Source of the DNA: Arctopsyche grandis | Taxonomy: Eukaryota; Arthropoda; Insecta; Trichoptera; Hydropsychidae | DNA length: 64,000 nt | Assembly (NCBI RefSeq): GCF_051622035.1 | Contig: NC_135359.1 | Location: 16,181,501 to 16,245,500, forward strand | Direction of reading: 5' to 3' | Shown here: piece by piece, positions 34,872-46,542 of the stretch | Position numbering within the stretch: position 1 is the stretch's first letter | Layout of the letters: each line of letters starts with the position of its first letter | Position numbers and translations under genes: made by a program | Notes under the pieces: generated by a model | The model's database searches: none | Seen by the model: the letters and a program-made list of their open reading frames with translations, nothing else | What the model was told of the DNA's origin: nothing

Positions 34872-34877
34872 AATAAA
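34872..34877 (+). terminator. polyadenylation signal of the secreted-protein gene
   Basis: AATAAA lies 47 bases after the TAG stop, in a short 3' UTR before AT-rich sequence. Confidence 0.65.
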
Positions 34878-37740
34878 AGGTAAATTCTTATTAAAATCAT
34901 TGCATTTAAGATTGTTTATATGATTTTATTGAAAAAAAAAACTCTCGTTTTATAATGTGTATTTAAAAAAATATATATTTATTTAGTTTCATAATTTTAA
35001 ATGAATCCAAATATTTCCATTGAAATTGTACTATGAATAAAACGGTAATATTGAAATAGATTACATTTCCCATATTATACTCATGGAAACCACTGTTTGA
35101 AAAAAAAAACAACAATTGTGATAATATGCATTCTGCGTTGAAATATAATAGTTAATTTTATGAATTTATAAATAAATATATGAATATTTTTAATTTTTAA
35201 ATTATTTTTCATTGCATTAATAGTTGTTATATCATATTATTTGTCTGTCCGGTCACATGAAAATAAAAAAAAAATCCGGATACAAAAATTTTATGAAAAA
35301 AATTACATACAGGTAGGTAGGTATGTACATATACTTTCAATGCGTTATTTTAAGATTTTTTAATTTAATTATTCTCGATGAAATTCTTTAATCACTGATG
35401 AAAAAAGTTTGATAAGACCCCTTATGAAGAAAGTGAAAATTTTTTGAGTAAACCGGGAGAAAGTTATTTAATTATCGCTTTCGCGAATGGCAAACGCGTT
35501 TCGTTATGGAAACAAAATCGATTCAAAATACCTGGCAAGAAAAATTAGTAATCCGCGCTAAGGAGAAGGGACGGGGGTTCAATTTATTTAGTGAAGAAAA
35601 CCTGACCCGACACCGACCCCCTCCCATTTAACTTAATTAAGATCGAAATAAAAACTTTATTCAGCTCTTCTCGACTAATTAACAATGCGGGTTCATTACG
35701 ATGTTAAAAATTGAATTAAAATATGAATGGTGAACAGGCGGAGCTCTCCCCTCATTCATCTTACGTTTTATATGCATGTAACCAAATTGAACCAACCCTG
35801 GTGGCGATCAGACCTACATACATAGAGCAATTTTCCATTATCAGTTTTATTGTACCACTTTAATATTCATATTATATAATTTATTCTTTTCACTTATATC
35901 TATTTCATATTGAGAGGTGCCGCTTTGTTGCTAAATATTTATTTTTACTGATAAAATTTTTGGAATGATATTTCTTTAATAACAATTATTCTATTTCAAG
36001 TAAATAGCAACAATTTGTTTGAAAATTTTCGATGTTAATTTTTATAAGGAAAAATTCAAAGGAAAATATCTCGAACAAAATCTCGCAAGTAGGTGTTGAA
36101 ATATTTAAAACATATGTATGTATGTAGAGATAAATGGATCTCCTCATGTACAATACTTAGTAAACATTCATATATATAAAATAGCTTTTGATATTATTTA
36201 AAAATAAATCCAATCGGAAAACTTAGTTCTTATAGAAATCGGGATAATTCAAGAAGAAAATTCCGCCTTTAAAGATTTAATCTTTATTTCTTTTTCTGTG
36301 AGAATTGTGCACGAGAGAGAGGTAATAATACAATGGGGAAACTATACCTCTTTGACAAGTCTATCCGGGACTTTTTTTTGCCATACCCGACCAAGTTTGA
36401 CTTCCTTCAGGGTGGCAAAGGGAAAACCGGCGCCGGGGCCAAATCCCTTTTTCCGGTTTGTAGCTATCGCATTACACTGACGCGACCGCTTACCTAGAGG
36501 ATACATTTTATACACGTCTTAGCGTTTTAATAGCGAGCGAATGAGGGGAGAAAAACCAGGCCGGGGGTGGGGGGGGGGTGGGGGAGGGGGCGAGATGAGG
36601 GAAGAGGGCGGCTAAGCTTTTTGCCGTTAAAACGCGCCCGATGCCGGATTTTGTTTTGGGGCTTTGTTGTTGTCCTGCGCGGCCATTTTTGTCCTTCCAT
36701 CAGACCATAATTAATTCTCGCTGTCACACGACAAGTCACGGGCTAAGTCCCAGAAACAACTTGGAAACCTTAATTATTTCAGCAAAATTGCCGGCATTAT
36801 TGCCTCAGCAGGCGCGACCTTATTAAGCAATAATGCGTCGAGATATTAATTAATTCACGCGCAGCGCCACTGATAATCAAGTTATATCTAACCGCTAGAC
36901 TTTAATTTACACGTGTGAAATTGCATACTGTTAAATTTATAGCTTTCAATGGGATTGGAGGGCGATTACGCTCGCAACGCCGCAGACGTCTTCGCCAACG
37001 GTCTGAATAATTTTCACAAAGCACGTAAACACATACGCACATGTGTATCTAAGCATGTTTTCTTTTTGTACCTATGTGTGTAGTTGAAATTAAATATTTT
37101 CTGTTCAGTCGACTTCCCAAATTTGTCATCGGTTCGGTTTAATTCGGCGCGGGCAGTCAACTGTGATGGTGGCTCCTCTCCCTACGCTTATTGTAGCGAT
37201 GTCAAAAGTTATCCCTCTGTGCTGGTCGCCCTTCAGGAATTTTTCTTTGTTCCGATAACTTGGAAGCCAATAAAAGTCTCCAGACTTTCGTCCCCCTCCA
37301 AAAAAGTATATATGTATATACAATATATTTTTTTAATTTCCAAGAATCAAGCTATACAACCGTTCTTATAAGTTTCACAAAAGAATGTATTTATACGACG
37401 AACATTGTCTGTAGATTTTAGCAGAATACGCAAAATACTCAGTACTATAATATTTTAATTAAATAACATATAATACTATCATTTTTGAACAGTCTAATTT
37501 TAAATAGCAGTCGATGGATACTTTTCACACAAACAAAAGTGGTTCACTATTGTCAATTTCTCAGATTTTATTTTTAATTTTTTGCTTTGAACACTAATTG
37601 AGTGGTATATTGTTATTTGAAAAGCATCCTACCAACGCCGATATTTGTTTATAAAAAAGTGACGGGATGTTTGTAGGTATGTGGCGAGTGCGTAGCAAGT
37701 ATGGAGATTTCAAAAAATAAATTTTTGAATTAATAAATTG
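34878..37740. other. non-coding; GC-richer islands 36290-36910 and 36960-37310
   Basis: The islands stand out from AT-rich flanks. They hold homeodomain-type TAATTAATT (36847-36855), a G-rich tract (36563-36590) and CGC-rich patches, but no convincing exon. They resemble the conserved non-coding elements seen around developmental regulators. Confidence 0.3.
36563..36590 (+). other. G-quadruplex-capable G tract
   Basis: Three long G runs separated by single T or A bases (GGGGGT, GGGGGGGGGGT, GGGGGAGGGGG) could form a stable four-stranded structure. It lies in the GC-richer island at 36290-36910. Confidence 0.6.
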
Positions 37741-37743
37741 AAA

Positions 37744-38215
37744 ATTTCGATTTCAATTCCGATTCCGATTCCCAATTCCCATTTCAGTTCCGATTCCTGA
37801 TTTATTTTTCAGTTATAATTCCAATTCCTATTTCAGTTCGATTTCCGACTCCTATTTAATTTCCAGCTCCCGATTTCATTATTATATTTACAGCTCTGCT
37901 TTTCAGTTCTGATCCCCGACTCCGATTCTTGATTTCTATTTCAGTTCCAATTCCCGATTCTTATTTCAGTTTCAATTCCCGATTCTTATTTTAGTTCCGG
38001 TTCTGAATTCCTATTTTAGTTCCGACTCCGATTCCTATTTCAGTTCCAATTCCGATTTTCGATTCCTTTTTCAGTTCCAGTTCCGATTCTGATTCCTATT
38101 GCGATTCCAGATTCTATATATTTCAGTTTCGATTCCTATATTGGTTCCAACTTCCGTTGCGACTTTGGTTGTAATTTCGATTTCGACTTCAGTTACGATT
38201 ACGATTACCACGACA
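37744..38215. repeat. degenerate GATTCC/TTTCAGTTCC minisatellite
   Basis: About 470 bases of pyrimidine-rich units built from ATTCC, GATTCC and TATTTCAGTTCCGATTCC. Period is irregular, roughly 18 bases or multiples of 6. There is no coding potential. Numerous TTTCAG strings mimic splice acceptors. Confidence 0.85.
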
Positions 38216-38788
38216 ATTGTTGTTATTTGTAAATCTTAATATACATATAACTTTATTTTAACGCATTTATTAATTATTTTCCTGAAACCACTTGTTGAAA
38301 TATCAACGGGCACAACATTATATAGTTTATTATAAAATTCATAAGATATTCTGTTACCTTAGATCAGCTTTGATTTTTGTGTTAAAATGAATACAGCGTA
38401 ACTACAAACACCTACTGTGTATAAATATGAGATTTTTTTCAATATTTCGCACGCATAAAATAAGACGAAATTTTCATGGGAATGGAAATTCTCCATAGGA
38501 TATAAAAAACGATGAGGGAAAGAAAAGAATTGGCTACCGGGAATGGTATATGGATATTCACCCTTGCTAATTTTAAATGAAATAACTAAAGCAACGGATC
38601 ATAACAAGGATTGTAATGCACGTAAACAAACATTGGACGTGATTCGAACATTGAACATTGTACATACATACATGTAAGTTATGTATGAATAATTAAAAGT
38701 ATTTACACAAATATTTTTTTTGCAATACATATTAAACCTCAAGATTTTCATCAAATTCACTGAAAGTTATAAACAATATCAATGATAT
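38216..38788. other. AT-rich non-coding stretch
   Basis: No feature is recognised. It ends with the left target copy CAATGATAT (38780-38788) of the next element. Confidence 0.3.
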
Positions 38789-39195
38789 GGGTCTACGTGA
38801 CGAGACAGAATGTTAAATTACAGAAAACACAAATATCGGAAGGCAAAGATCGAAAATCGAAAGATCTTAAGTCAAAGATAAAAAAAAAATGGTGCATGGT
38901 AAACGGTACATACTCACTTAATTTGCGCGAGCAGGATACAACGGGAACAAGAGGAACATTCTTTTCCTCCCGTATTCTGCGCGCGCACATTAATACGGGA
39001 GGAAAAGCCTGTTCCTCTTGTTCCTATTGTATCCTGCTCGCGCAAATTAAGTGAGTATGTACCGTTTACCATGCACCATTTTTTTTTGATCTTTCGACTT
39101 AAGATCTTTCGACTTAAGATCTTTCGATTTTAGATCTTTGCCTTCCGATATTTGCGTTTTCTGTAATTTAACATTCTGTCTCGTCACGGAGACCG
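38789..39195. mobile_element. 407-base palindromic MITE with 9-bp target duplication
   Basis: Two arms of about 190 bases are near-perfect inverted copies around a short centre near 38978-38992 (CTGCGCGCGCACATT). The ends are GGGTCTACGTGACG and, reverse complemented, CGGTCTCCGTGACG. Exact 9-bp direct repeats CAATGATAT flank it (38780-38788, 39196-39204). One arm's body matches the short member at 55309. The right arm has an extra CGACTTAAGATCTTT unit. A 9-bp duplication suggests the Mutator or Merlin superfamily. Confidence 0.88.
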
Positions 39196-39204
39196 CAATG
39201 ATAT

Positions 39205-39659
39205 ATGTATGTATGTATCTTCACATTCAGATAAAGATGAATCGTGCTATTTTTTCTTGAGCTGTGCAACAATTTTCAATTAAGTACCACCAAATCTAGC
39301 ATACTACCCAAAGTACACTTACTTAAATCTTAAATGATTTGTAAAAATGATATTTTTTACTTTTTTTCCAAACTTCATCTGTCTGATCAATGATTCCATA
39401 CAAGAGATTCTCAAATTTAGCATACGAATTATAGATATTAATATAATATAGTACAATAAAAATAGATTTATACATAGAAGCAATTCATTCGTCAATCCTA
39501 TGTATTTCAGTTTGTAAATGTTTGTTTTCAATCATATCCGTTTCAATAGAAGACTTCAAGGAAAGACATTGCTGTCAACCGGATACAAAACTTTTGGCTA
39601 CTCTACTCCAAGTGTAGATGCTAAGGGGTTTTATTTATTATAAGCTTTTTATTTAAATA
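39205..39659. other. AT-rich non-coding stretch
   Basis: No feature recognised. Confidence 0.3.
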
Positions 39660-39933
39660 CTAGCTGAGCCCGGCATGCGTTGCAATGCCACAATAATCCA
39701 TGCAATTCCCGTTCCCGTTCCCAATTGTCGGAAAAACACAGGCAGCGAACACGTTGGTCGCGACGCGAAAACATTTGAAACTATAGCGTTGTAATGACAC
39801 TCATTCCCGTTTTTTTTCACAGTAATTCTCCCAGACATGCATACAACAAATCCTTCCATCTTAATCGTTTCAGTGGTTTAGAAGCCTATTTGAGACACAC
39901 AGACAGACTGACATTCAATTTTATATATATAGA
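39660..39933 (-). mobile_element. non-autonomous Helitron, family H2, complete copy
   Basis: On the minus strand it starts A|TCTATATATATAAAATTG and ends with the hairpin GGCAT-TGCAACGC-ATGCC, then GGGCTCAG and CTAG|T. All hallmarks agree: TC start, subterminal hairpin, CTAG end and A/T insertion site. It contains ACCACTGAAACGATTAAG and GGGAAC units. Relatives lie at 18920 and 53549. Confidence 0.82.
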
Positions 39934-41028
39934 TATTTTGAGCTTTGTCATGGGTGATTCGAATAGTGATTGCGAGAGGTCCTGTAGTGGGAGTGCGTGC
40001 GACAGTGGCCCATCCGGATCACTATACCGTATCCCGGTCCAAGTTTAGGATGCAAATTAGATTGATTACGCCCGAGGGAGGACGCCTCGTCCATTTGCTC
40101 GGTCTGTGTGGACGAAGGGATGGGAGGCTAGGGATGGTAGCGAGAGGGGCTGGAGGGTCAGCACCGAAAACGCCGAATTAATGAAGTCTCCGACTGTATA
40201 ATCCGGTCCCTCCACTTTGCATCCCATTTGCATAGTTTGTCGTTTGGGCCGCGAGTCGCTTTTGACTTTTTAGAATTGCCACCCCGTGGCGGACGTGCTA
40301 TACGACCGATCGGACAAGTTACCACCGTCGATACCGGAAGGATTTTACTAACCGATTCGAATTAGTGAATTAGATTCGAACTGGAGTTCTCAATCACAAA
40401 CCAGACAGTCACCAGCAGGGCACTGTACATATATTATACGAGTGTGGCATAGGCGTGAAACTATCTCAATTCGTAAGAATTAAATTAGTGGTAAATACCT
40501 ACAATATGAAAAAAAACAATCTTTTTATCGTTATACTATGTGAAAGAATATCGCTTTGTAATAACAGTAATTAATTGCCCTGATGACATATATACAGTTG
40601 TTAAAATCTTTTTGTGTATAAAAATGTATAGAATTTCGCAAATTACCGTAGTAGTAATCAAAATTATGGTATATTTAAAAAAAAAGAGAAAATGGTGACA
40701 ACTATTAAATTAAATAATATTTGTAAAACGGCAACTCTGGTATTTTTACTCTCACGAGAATTGATAAGCAAAATAAAATGTTAAGTTCACCGTTCAAATA
40801 CAGCGTGCAAATCTATTTTGGCCTGGTTTTATTTTTTTGTACAAAGAAAACAAAAATAATACTTTTAATAATCCTTTACCTCTGGGAATTCTTATAGCTT
40901 TACTAGCAAACTTTCAGTTCGAAAAAATAGTCCTATAACGGTACATGTGTAAATAATTACACATATATATGTATGTATGTATATATACATACATATATGT
41001 ACATGTACAAACATATGTATATACATTG
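39934..41028. other. non-coding; GC-richer candidate enhancer 39960-40440
   Basis: The island contains two POU-octamer motifs in opposite orientation, ATGCAAAT (40050-40057, followed by TAGATTGATTA) and ATTTGCAT (40226-40233). Frames in it (for example 39794-40181) have no domain. POU factors are known partners of SoxB proteins. The remainder (40440-41028) is AT-rich. Confidence 0.4.
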
Positions 41029-41520
41029 GTTGTCCCAATATTCACGCAAGATTTGAATTTGATGCCATTTGTGCGGTAAAGTGTTGCCAACGAAAAAAAA
41101 AGACAACGTGATGGCTGACAGTTCAGGGTTATTAAAAATGAGAAAAAATCATCAAAATAATTATTAAACTTAATTATTAATTAATTGAATTACTGCATGA
41201 GCCATTTCCTGGTCGTGTGATTTCCCGTTTTGGTGATTAGGAATGACCACCCAGATCATGCCATTTAACGCCTTTGGACTTTTTCTTTGGGATTTTCTGA
41301 AGTCTAAGGTTTATGCCAACAAGCCCACGACCAGCCACGCCTTGAAGGAGGAAATTGAGCGCTGTATCAACGAAATTCAGCCACATTAATGTAAAACGGT
41401 CATGATTATTTCAACAAAATGTGCGTATGTGCCAGCAAAGCCGTGAGGCTATTTACCCAATATGCTATTCCATACATTACCCTATACTGTATACTATATG
41501 AATCAATAAAACAAATTAAC
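41029..41520 (+). pseudogene. mariner/Tc1-like transposase relic, internally deleted
   Basis: The frame near 41260-41390 reads FGLFLWDFLKSKVYANKPTT and then ALKEEIERCINEIQPH, the C-terminal part of a mariner-type DDE transposase (typical FLWGYLKxKVYxNKP). It then continues in decayed form (CKTVM, GYLPNMLFHT) to about 41475. A probable left terminus GGTTGTCCCAATATTCACGC is at 41029. Most of the coding region is missing. Confidence 0.75.
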
Positions 41521-41739
41521 TAAAAATATAACTTTTCAACTTACTATTGAAGTGAAGTTTCCACGAAAACTTTACCTCTAACCTTACCATCTAACCTAGT
41601 ACCACCTTAACCTAGTCGAACTGTGTTTTCAGTTGTAATATATTTTAACCAGTTAGAATGTAATTCTCCATATGAATCAACTTATGTGGTTAAGATGGAA
41701 TATGTATATTCTAACTAGTCAAAATTATCAAACAACTTA

Positions 41740-41804
41740 GTTACAGTTCGAATTGAATCTTCCTGTTGTAATACACACCAGGAAGATTCAATTCGAACTG
41801 TAAC
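41740..41804. repeat. perfect 26-bp inverted repeat, 13-base loop
   Basis: GTTACAGTTCGAATTGAATC plus TTCCTG (41740-41765) is mirrored exactly at 41779-41804, with a loop of TTGTAATACACAC. It sits just upstream of the MITE at 41814. Confidence 0.85.
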
Positions 41805-41813
41805 ATGTGTATA

Positions 41814-42088
41814 TGTTACAGTGAAAGCATATTTCAAGTGAAAATATATTTTCACCAATTCAAGCAGTGAAAATATATCAAACAATGAATTTACAACGTT
41901 TAACTCTAAAAACTGAACCCTAACAAACCAATCTTAAATGAATAGGGCCACCCATTACTTAACCTAACCAATCCTAACCCTTAAATAATACCAACCCTAA
42001 AACCAACCCTGAAAATGTAACTGGTTATGATTTCACTGAAACGTCAGTGAAAATATATTTTCACTTGTAATATGATTTCACTGCGACA
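41814..42088. mobile_element. TGTTACA-end MITE, copy 1
   Basis: The ends are TGTTACAGTGAAAGCATATT and (reverse complement) TGTCGCAGTGAAATCATATT; both continue into GTGAAAATATATTTTCAC. The middle is rich in CCTAAC. The flanks TGTGTATA and TATGTATG are a possible degraded 8-bp duplication (6 of 8). The better-preserved relative is at 50310. Confidence 0.75.
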
Positions 42089-42339
42089 TATGTATGTATG
42101 TATATACAAAACACTTTTTTTACATGGTGAAATATTTATTTTATGAGACAAACATTAATTATTAAAGAAAAATAGAAATAATTGAATTTTAAACGTTTTT
42201 AAAAAATTTTAAAGCCTTGTTAATAGCTTAAAAATCTATTAATGATCTAGAAATTTCTCGTATATTAATGATATTATATACATACATGTAAACAAAAAAA
42301 AAATTGTATACAATATACAAACTCCTGTTCAAGCTGACA
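42089..42339. other. AT-rich spacer
   Basis: No feature recognised. Confidence 0.3.
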
Positions 42340-42525
42340 AAAATAAAACGAGTTTCGAGAAATTGCATCAAAAGATGGACGAAAGAAGTCCTCATACGTT
42401 ACCCGATAGAATGCAAAAGGGTGCAAGGAAAATAATAAGAGACATGGGTGGATGAAATGAGAAAAAATTGTGGGATGAGATATCAGCCAATTGAAAACTT
42501 GCATATGTATTTAAATGAATGAATG
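42340..42525 (+). repeat. RTE-like LINE C-terminal relic
   Basis: The plus-strand frame, with stops, reads WTKEVLIRYPIECKRVQGK followed by TWVDEMRKNCGMR, matching the WTKxVLxWYPRExKRxxGRPxxRWxDEIR block of RTE-like LINE proteins. Confidence 0.65.
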
Positions 42526-44729
42526 AAAGCGAATATGGCAAGAAGGCGATGACATATTCACGCCCCTTAAAAGTAACTGTAGTGCATTTGGAATGTAAGT
42601 TTCGTACTCTGTGGTTAAAATCAGGATGGTAAATTTCGTATTGATACCTTTTGAAAATCACTTATGCATAAAGTTTGAAATATTCCGCCTATGTAAATAT
42701 GGAAGTGAGTGTACGTTTTCTCTTATATAGACATTAAATATCACTTCCCCTTCTGAACGTCATTTTCTCGATGTGTTCGTTTCAGTATCTAAATGAGGTA
42801 TTTATTATGTAGGCATTGCAAATTGAGTTTTGAATCGTTTTCGATATCGCTTTCGTTCCACGTCCGCTGCACTCAGTTGATTGATGCACTTTGCTCCCCT
42901 TTTTCCCCCTCTCCCTCAATTTTCTTTCCGTTTTACTATCGTTCTCGAAAAGCCTCATTTCCTGGCTCTTGCAACAAATGAAGCATTTGCATCTACGTCA
43001 TTAATAAATATGAGAAAATTATCGCACAATACGTGACGGGCATGTAAAAAATTTAACGAGGTATATACTACTTGTTTGTTACAATATTCGGTTCAGTGCT
43101 TGCGACATTCCACATATTATGTATGTGAATAGCAAATACGATCGTCGTCGTATTACATATGTATATGTATTTGATCATACATTTAACATGTGAGGAGTGC
43201 CAGTAGCTAATTTCAAAATCTATTTATATTTCATTCAACAGGTTATACGTAACTTACGAAAATTTTGTTTTTGGGTGAAACTTTTCAACCATTTTGCCTG
43301 TTAGATTAAGTTGTTAATAAAGTTTGTGCTTTATACACGTAACATTTATGGGTTAGAATAGCACAATGTAGTTTTCCAATACGACCTGAGGCAAATATTC
43401 AAAAACCAAATTGAAATTCCCAACTTAAAGTCAGCGCGTTGTTTCAAAATTTGACCTTCATAACTTATTCGACCGAACGATACCCTGGAGGTTTTTAATT
43501 TCTCAAGTAAAAGTTAGAAATGATAAATATTTAAAACATAAGTGAGCTACTTTATTTTAAGCATTATGGAATTATTTTGAAAATACTCCGTTCTTATATC
43601 TCATACATATTAATATGTTATCAATTTATTCAAAGTGTGTTCTAAAGTTCGAAATTGCATTTCTCAACTTCAGGTGTAATAAACCGAAGGGGGTCACGAG
43701 GAAAGTGTCTCTCAATTAGGGCAAACGACGTACGTCACCTCGGCAAAGTTAGGGGTGGTGTATAGGCCACAGTCAGCCCTTCCGTTTCTAACGCCTTTCC
43801 CTTCCGTGAAAACCTCATAAACGACCCTCGTTTAGTGAGTTCTGCGTGCAATTTGCATTTCTACCTTTTAGCATAATTGTTTTCATCGCACTTGTCAACG
43901 AGGTCTTCAATTTTGAAACAACACTCGACGATCTCATAATTTAATTACTATCATTAAGAATTGCACTGTTTTCAAATACAGTTTGTATATTGCGTCAAAA
44001 TTCACATCAATAATACTGCCACATTAAATTTTGAACCTCGTAAATAAAATAAAATTACATACAATATTACTACAGGGAATAAAAACTGTTTTATAGACCA
44101 TTATATCATTACATCAATTTTATAACTTGCACTTTTTGAATATTTTTTTATAGTTATGGTTTTAAAAGTTTTACAAATAGGATTTTTGGAATTTTTTTGA
44201 AAAATAGCAATAACATAATATTGTCTATGATTAAAAATGGATTTTCGGTTAAAAATTCGAGTATCGATATTTATGTAACTTTTTATTATACGTACATTAT
44301 TTGATGAATATTTCTATATTTTTTCAATTAAAATTCCTATTTTTTTAAAACAACAATACCGCAGTTGAAATATTATAGATTAACTGTACATATTATACAT
44401 ACATACATGATGGAAAAATGAAATAATGTACATATGTATGTATGTACGTGTATGTATGCTGAAAAAATTTAAATGACTTGTCTATATTAGGATTAATGGA
44501 ATTTGTTACACTTAACACATATATGTACACACATATGGACATAAGTAAATTGATGAGAAGACTTAAATGGAAAATTTCTCTATTCACTGAATCATTATCC
44601 ACTTATCTTACTTACCTTATCATTTCCAAGTATTCAAATCATTACCGTAGAAATATATTTTTTGTTGCTTCATCACAAGTAGCATCTGTGATTTTTGATA
44701 GAGAAATTATGTAGAAATTGAGAAAAACT
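42526..44729. other. non-coding; GC-richer island 43680-43870
   Basis: No gene. The island 43680-43870 (with ACGACGTACGTCACC and CCCTTCCGTTT) is a candidate conserved element. The rest is AT-rich. Confidence 0.25.
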
Positions 44730-44845
44730 TTTGTCATCAGATGGATGTCTGCGATGAGATGGATGAGAGTTGCCCAAAATTGAGACGACTAAAAGCATGT
44801 TGGGGAGGTCTCCATCCAACATTGGATGGGAATGATGACGATTTA
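44730..44845 (+). repeat. RTE-like LINE 3' end, plus strand
   Basis: The frame reads MRWMRVAQN and then HVGEVSIQHWMG, the extreme C-terminus of the LINE protein. It lies tail-to-tail with the minus-strand copy 60 bases away. Confidence 0.6.
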
Positions 44846-44907
44846 AGATTAAATTCAACTTAATAAGAACTTCACCAGCATTATCATCATCTACTATTCT
44901 ATATACT

Positions 44908-45300
44908 AGCTATTCACCATCCACTGCTGGATGAAGGCCTCTCCAACACGCTTCCACTCGTCTCTGTTTTGCGCAACTCTCATCCATCTCACCCCACACA
45001 TTTTCCTAATTTCGTCTACCTATCTTCCCTGCGGTTTTCCTTTTACCCTTTTGCATTCTCGTGGATACCATGGTAGCACTGTTTTAGTCCAAATTTCGTC
45101 CATTATTCTAGCCACGTGGCTAGAATAATGCCTTTGCCATTTCTATCTATTCACTCTATACAGTATATCCACTACTTTATATACTTCTATATGTATTTCT
45201 CATCCACGTATACCGTTTATTGTCTTTCCTCGTTATGCCAAGTATACATACATATATAATGTTCCATATTTATTTTAGTGTATTGGACTTTGTGTAGCCA
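44908..45300 (-). repeat. RTE-like LINE C-terminal relic, longest copy
   Basis: On the minus strand the blocks HVARIMDEIWTKTVLPWYPR, ECKRVKGKPQGR, VDEIRKMCGVRWMRVAQNRD and EWKRVGEAFIQQWMVNS appear in order with few breaks. This is the clearest evidence in the window for the RTE-type LINE family. Only the 3' part is present, as usual for 5'-truncated LINE insertions. Confidence 0.85.
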
Positions 45301-46542
45301 CTTTTTCTTCAGGAAAAGTGGCACTTTTGATTCAAAAACCGCATTCATTCGTCCAAATGCACTCCATCCTTATTTAATTCGTCTCTTTATTTTTTATAAT
45401 AAGAACTTACATAGAACACTCTTATTTGAACATCGCAGTAGAAAGGACGCGAGTTGAATGAAAACTACACATATTTGATTGATATGTATTTTTTAAATTT
45501 AAATTAAATTTTCAAGCATCGCAAACATAAAAAATGAAATGAATTGGATTTATTTGAATTTATAGCAACCACTTTAAATATAAACATGGTTGGGTGATTT
45601 AATTTAGGTGCATCGGCAATCCTTTTTAATAGAGAAAAGCGTTTTTAAACCCATTTCAAAATGGTTAAGCTATAAGCTATATCAACGGCTTAAATCTTTA
45701 TTGAAGCTTTAAAACCCCATTAGAATATAATATAAATATCTACTGAAAGTTTAAACAAAGTTATAACGACTACATGTACCGCATAAACTAAAACAGCGAA
45801 GATTTATCCGAATATAAAGTTAGGCTGCATAACATTCACGATTATAATTGTGCTGTGGGAATAGTTTGGTTTGTTCTAATAACACTGACTAATAAGCTGT
45901 TCGACTATTTCAAATGCAATCCTGATAAACACGAAACTTAATATTACCCGATTGCATGTGCAGATTTTCACTAGTTTCATCAGCAACGACGTGGGTGGGG
46001 AAATTTTCCGAATTTCAGCCTTATGTATGCACCTACATATTTTAGTACGCCTTATCAGAATTTAACTTCTCAGGCGGCGAAATTCAGCTTTTCCAGGAAC
46101 TTAATAAGAGTGCATCGTGTGTGCAAGAGTCAGCCGTTAATACGTTGGGGTTGAGCTGCACTGGCTGTGCAATTTTCCAGGCATCTGGGCGTCGGCGTCG
46201 CGACGTCACAGACACTCTACAAGCCTGTCAGCATCCGAGGCGTCTCTCGAAACTTACCCCCAGAACACCATTAGGTACGTGACGCCGATACAAGACCTCT
46301 AAGCTCAAAACAGCGGACAACTCCATTTCCTTCAGTGCGAGGCTCAAAACCAAAACTCTCGTTACAAATTGTGAGATTTTCGCTAATACTCCCGACGATG
46401 TCGAAAATGCCTCGTCTAATAATAGCTTTCAATCCTAATTTCCTTCGAATCAAAAGTGAGACGGGTTGAATACCAATCAAATGCTATACTAAAGTGTAAA
46501 GTATATAAAATATGTTTTCAATAAGCAAATATTTGTTTTAAT
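45301..46542. other. non-coding; GC-richer patch 46050-46420
   Basis: The patch has GGCGTCGGCGTCGCGACGTC (46188-46207). A 69-residue minus-strand frame there has no domain. It is a candidate regulatory island. Confidence 0.25.

Noticed and set aside
41930-42010. Telomere-like CCTAAC repeats (also 50400-50510)
   Set aside because: They are interspersed and irregular inside a MITE with defined ends, not a TTAGG telomere tract.
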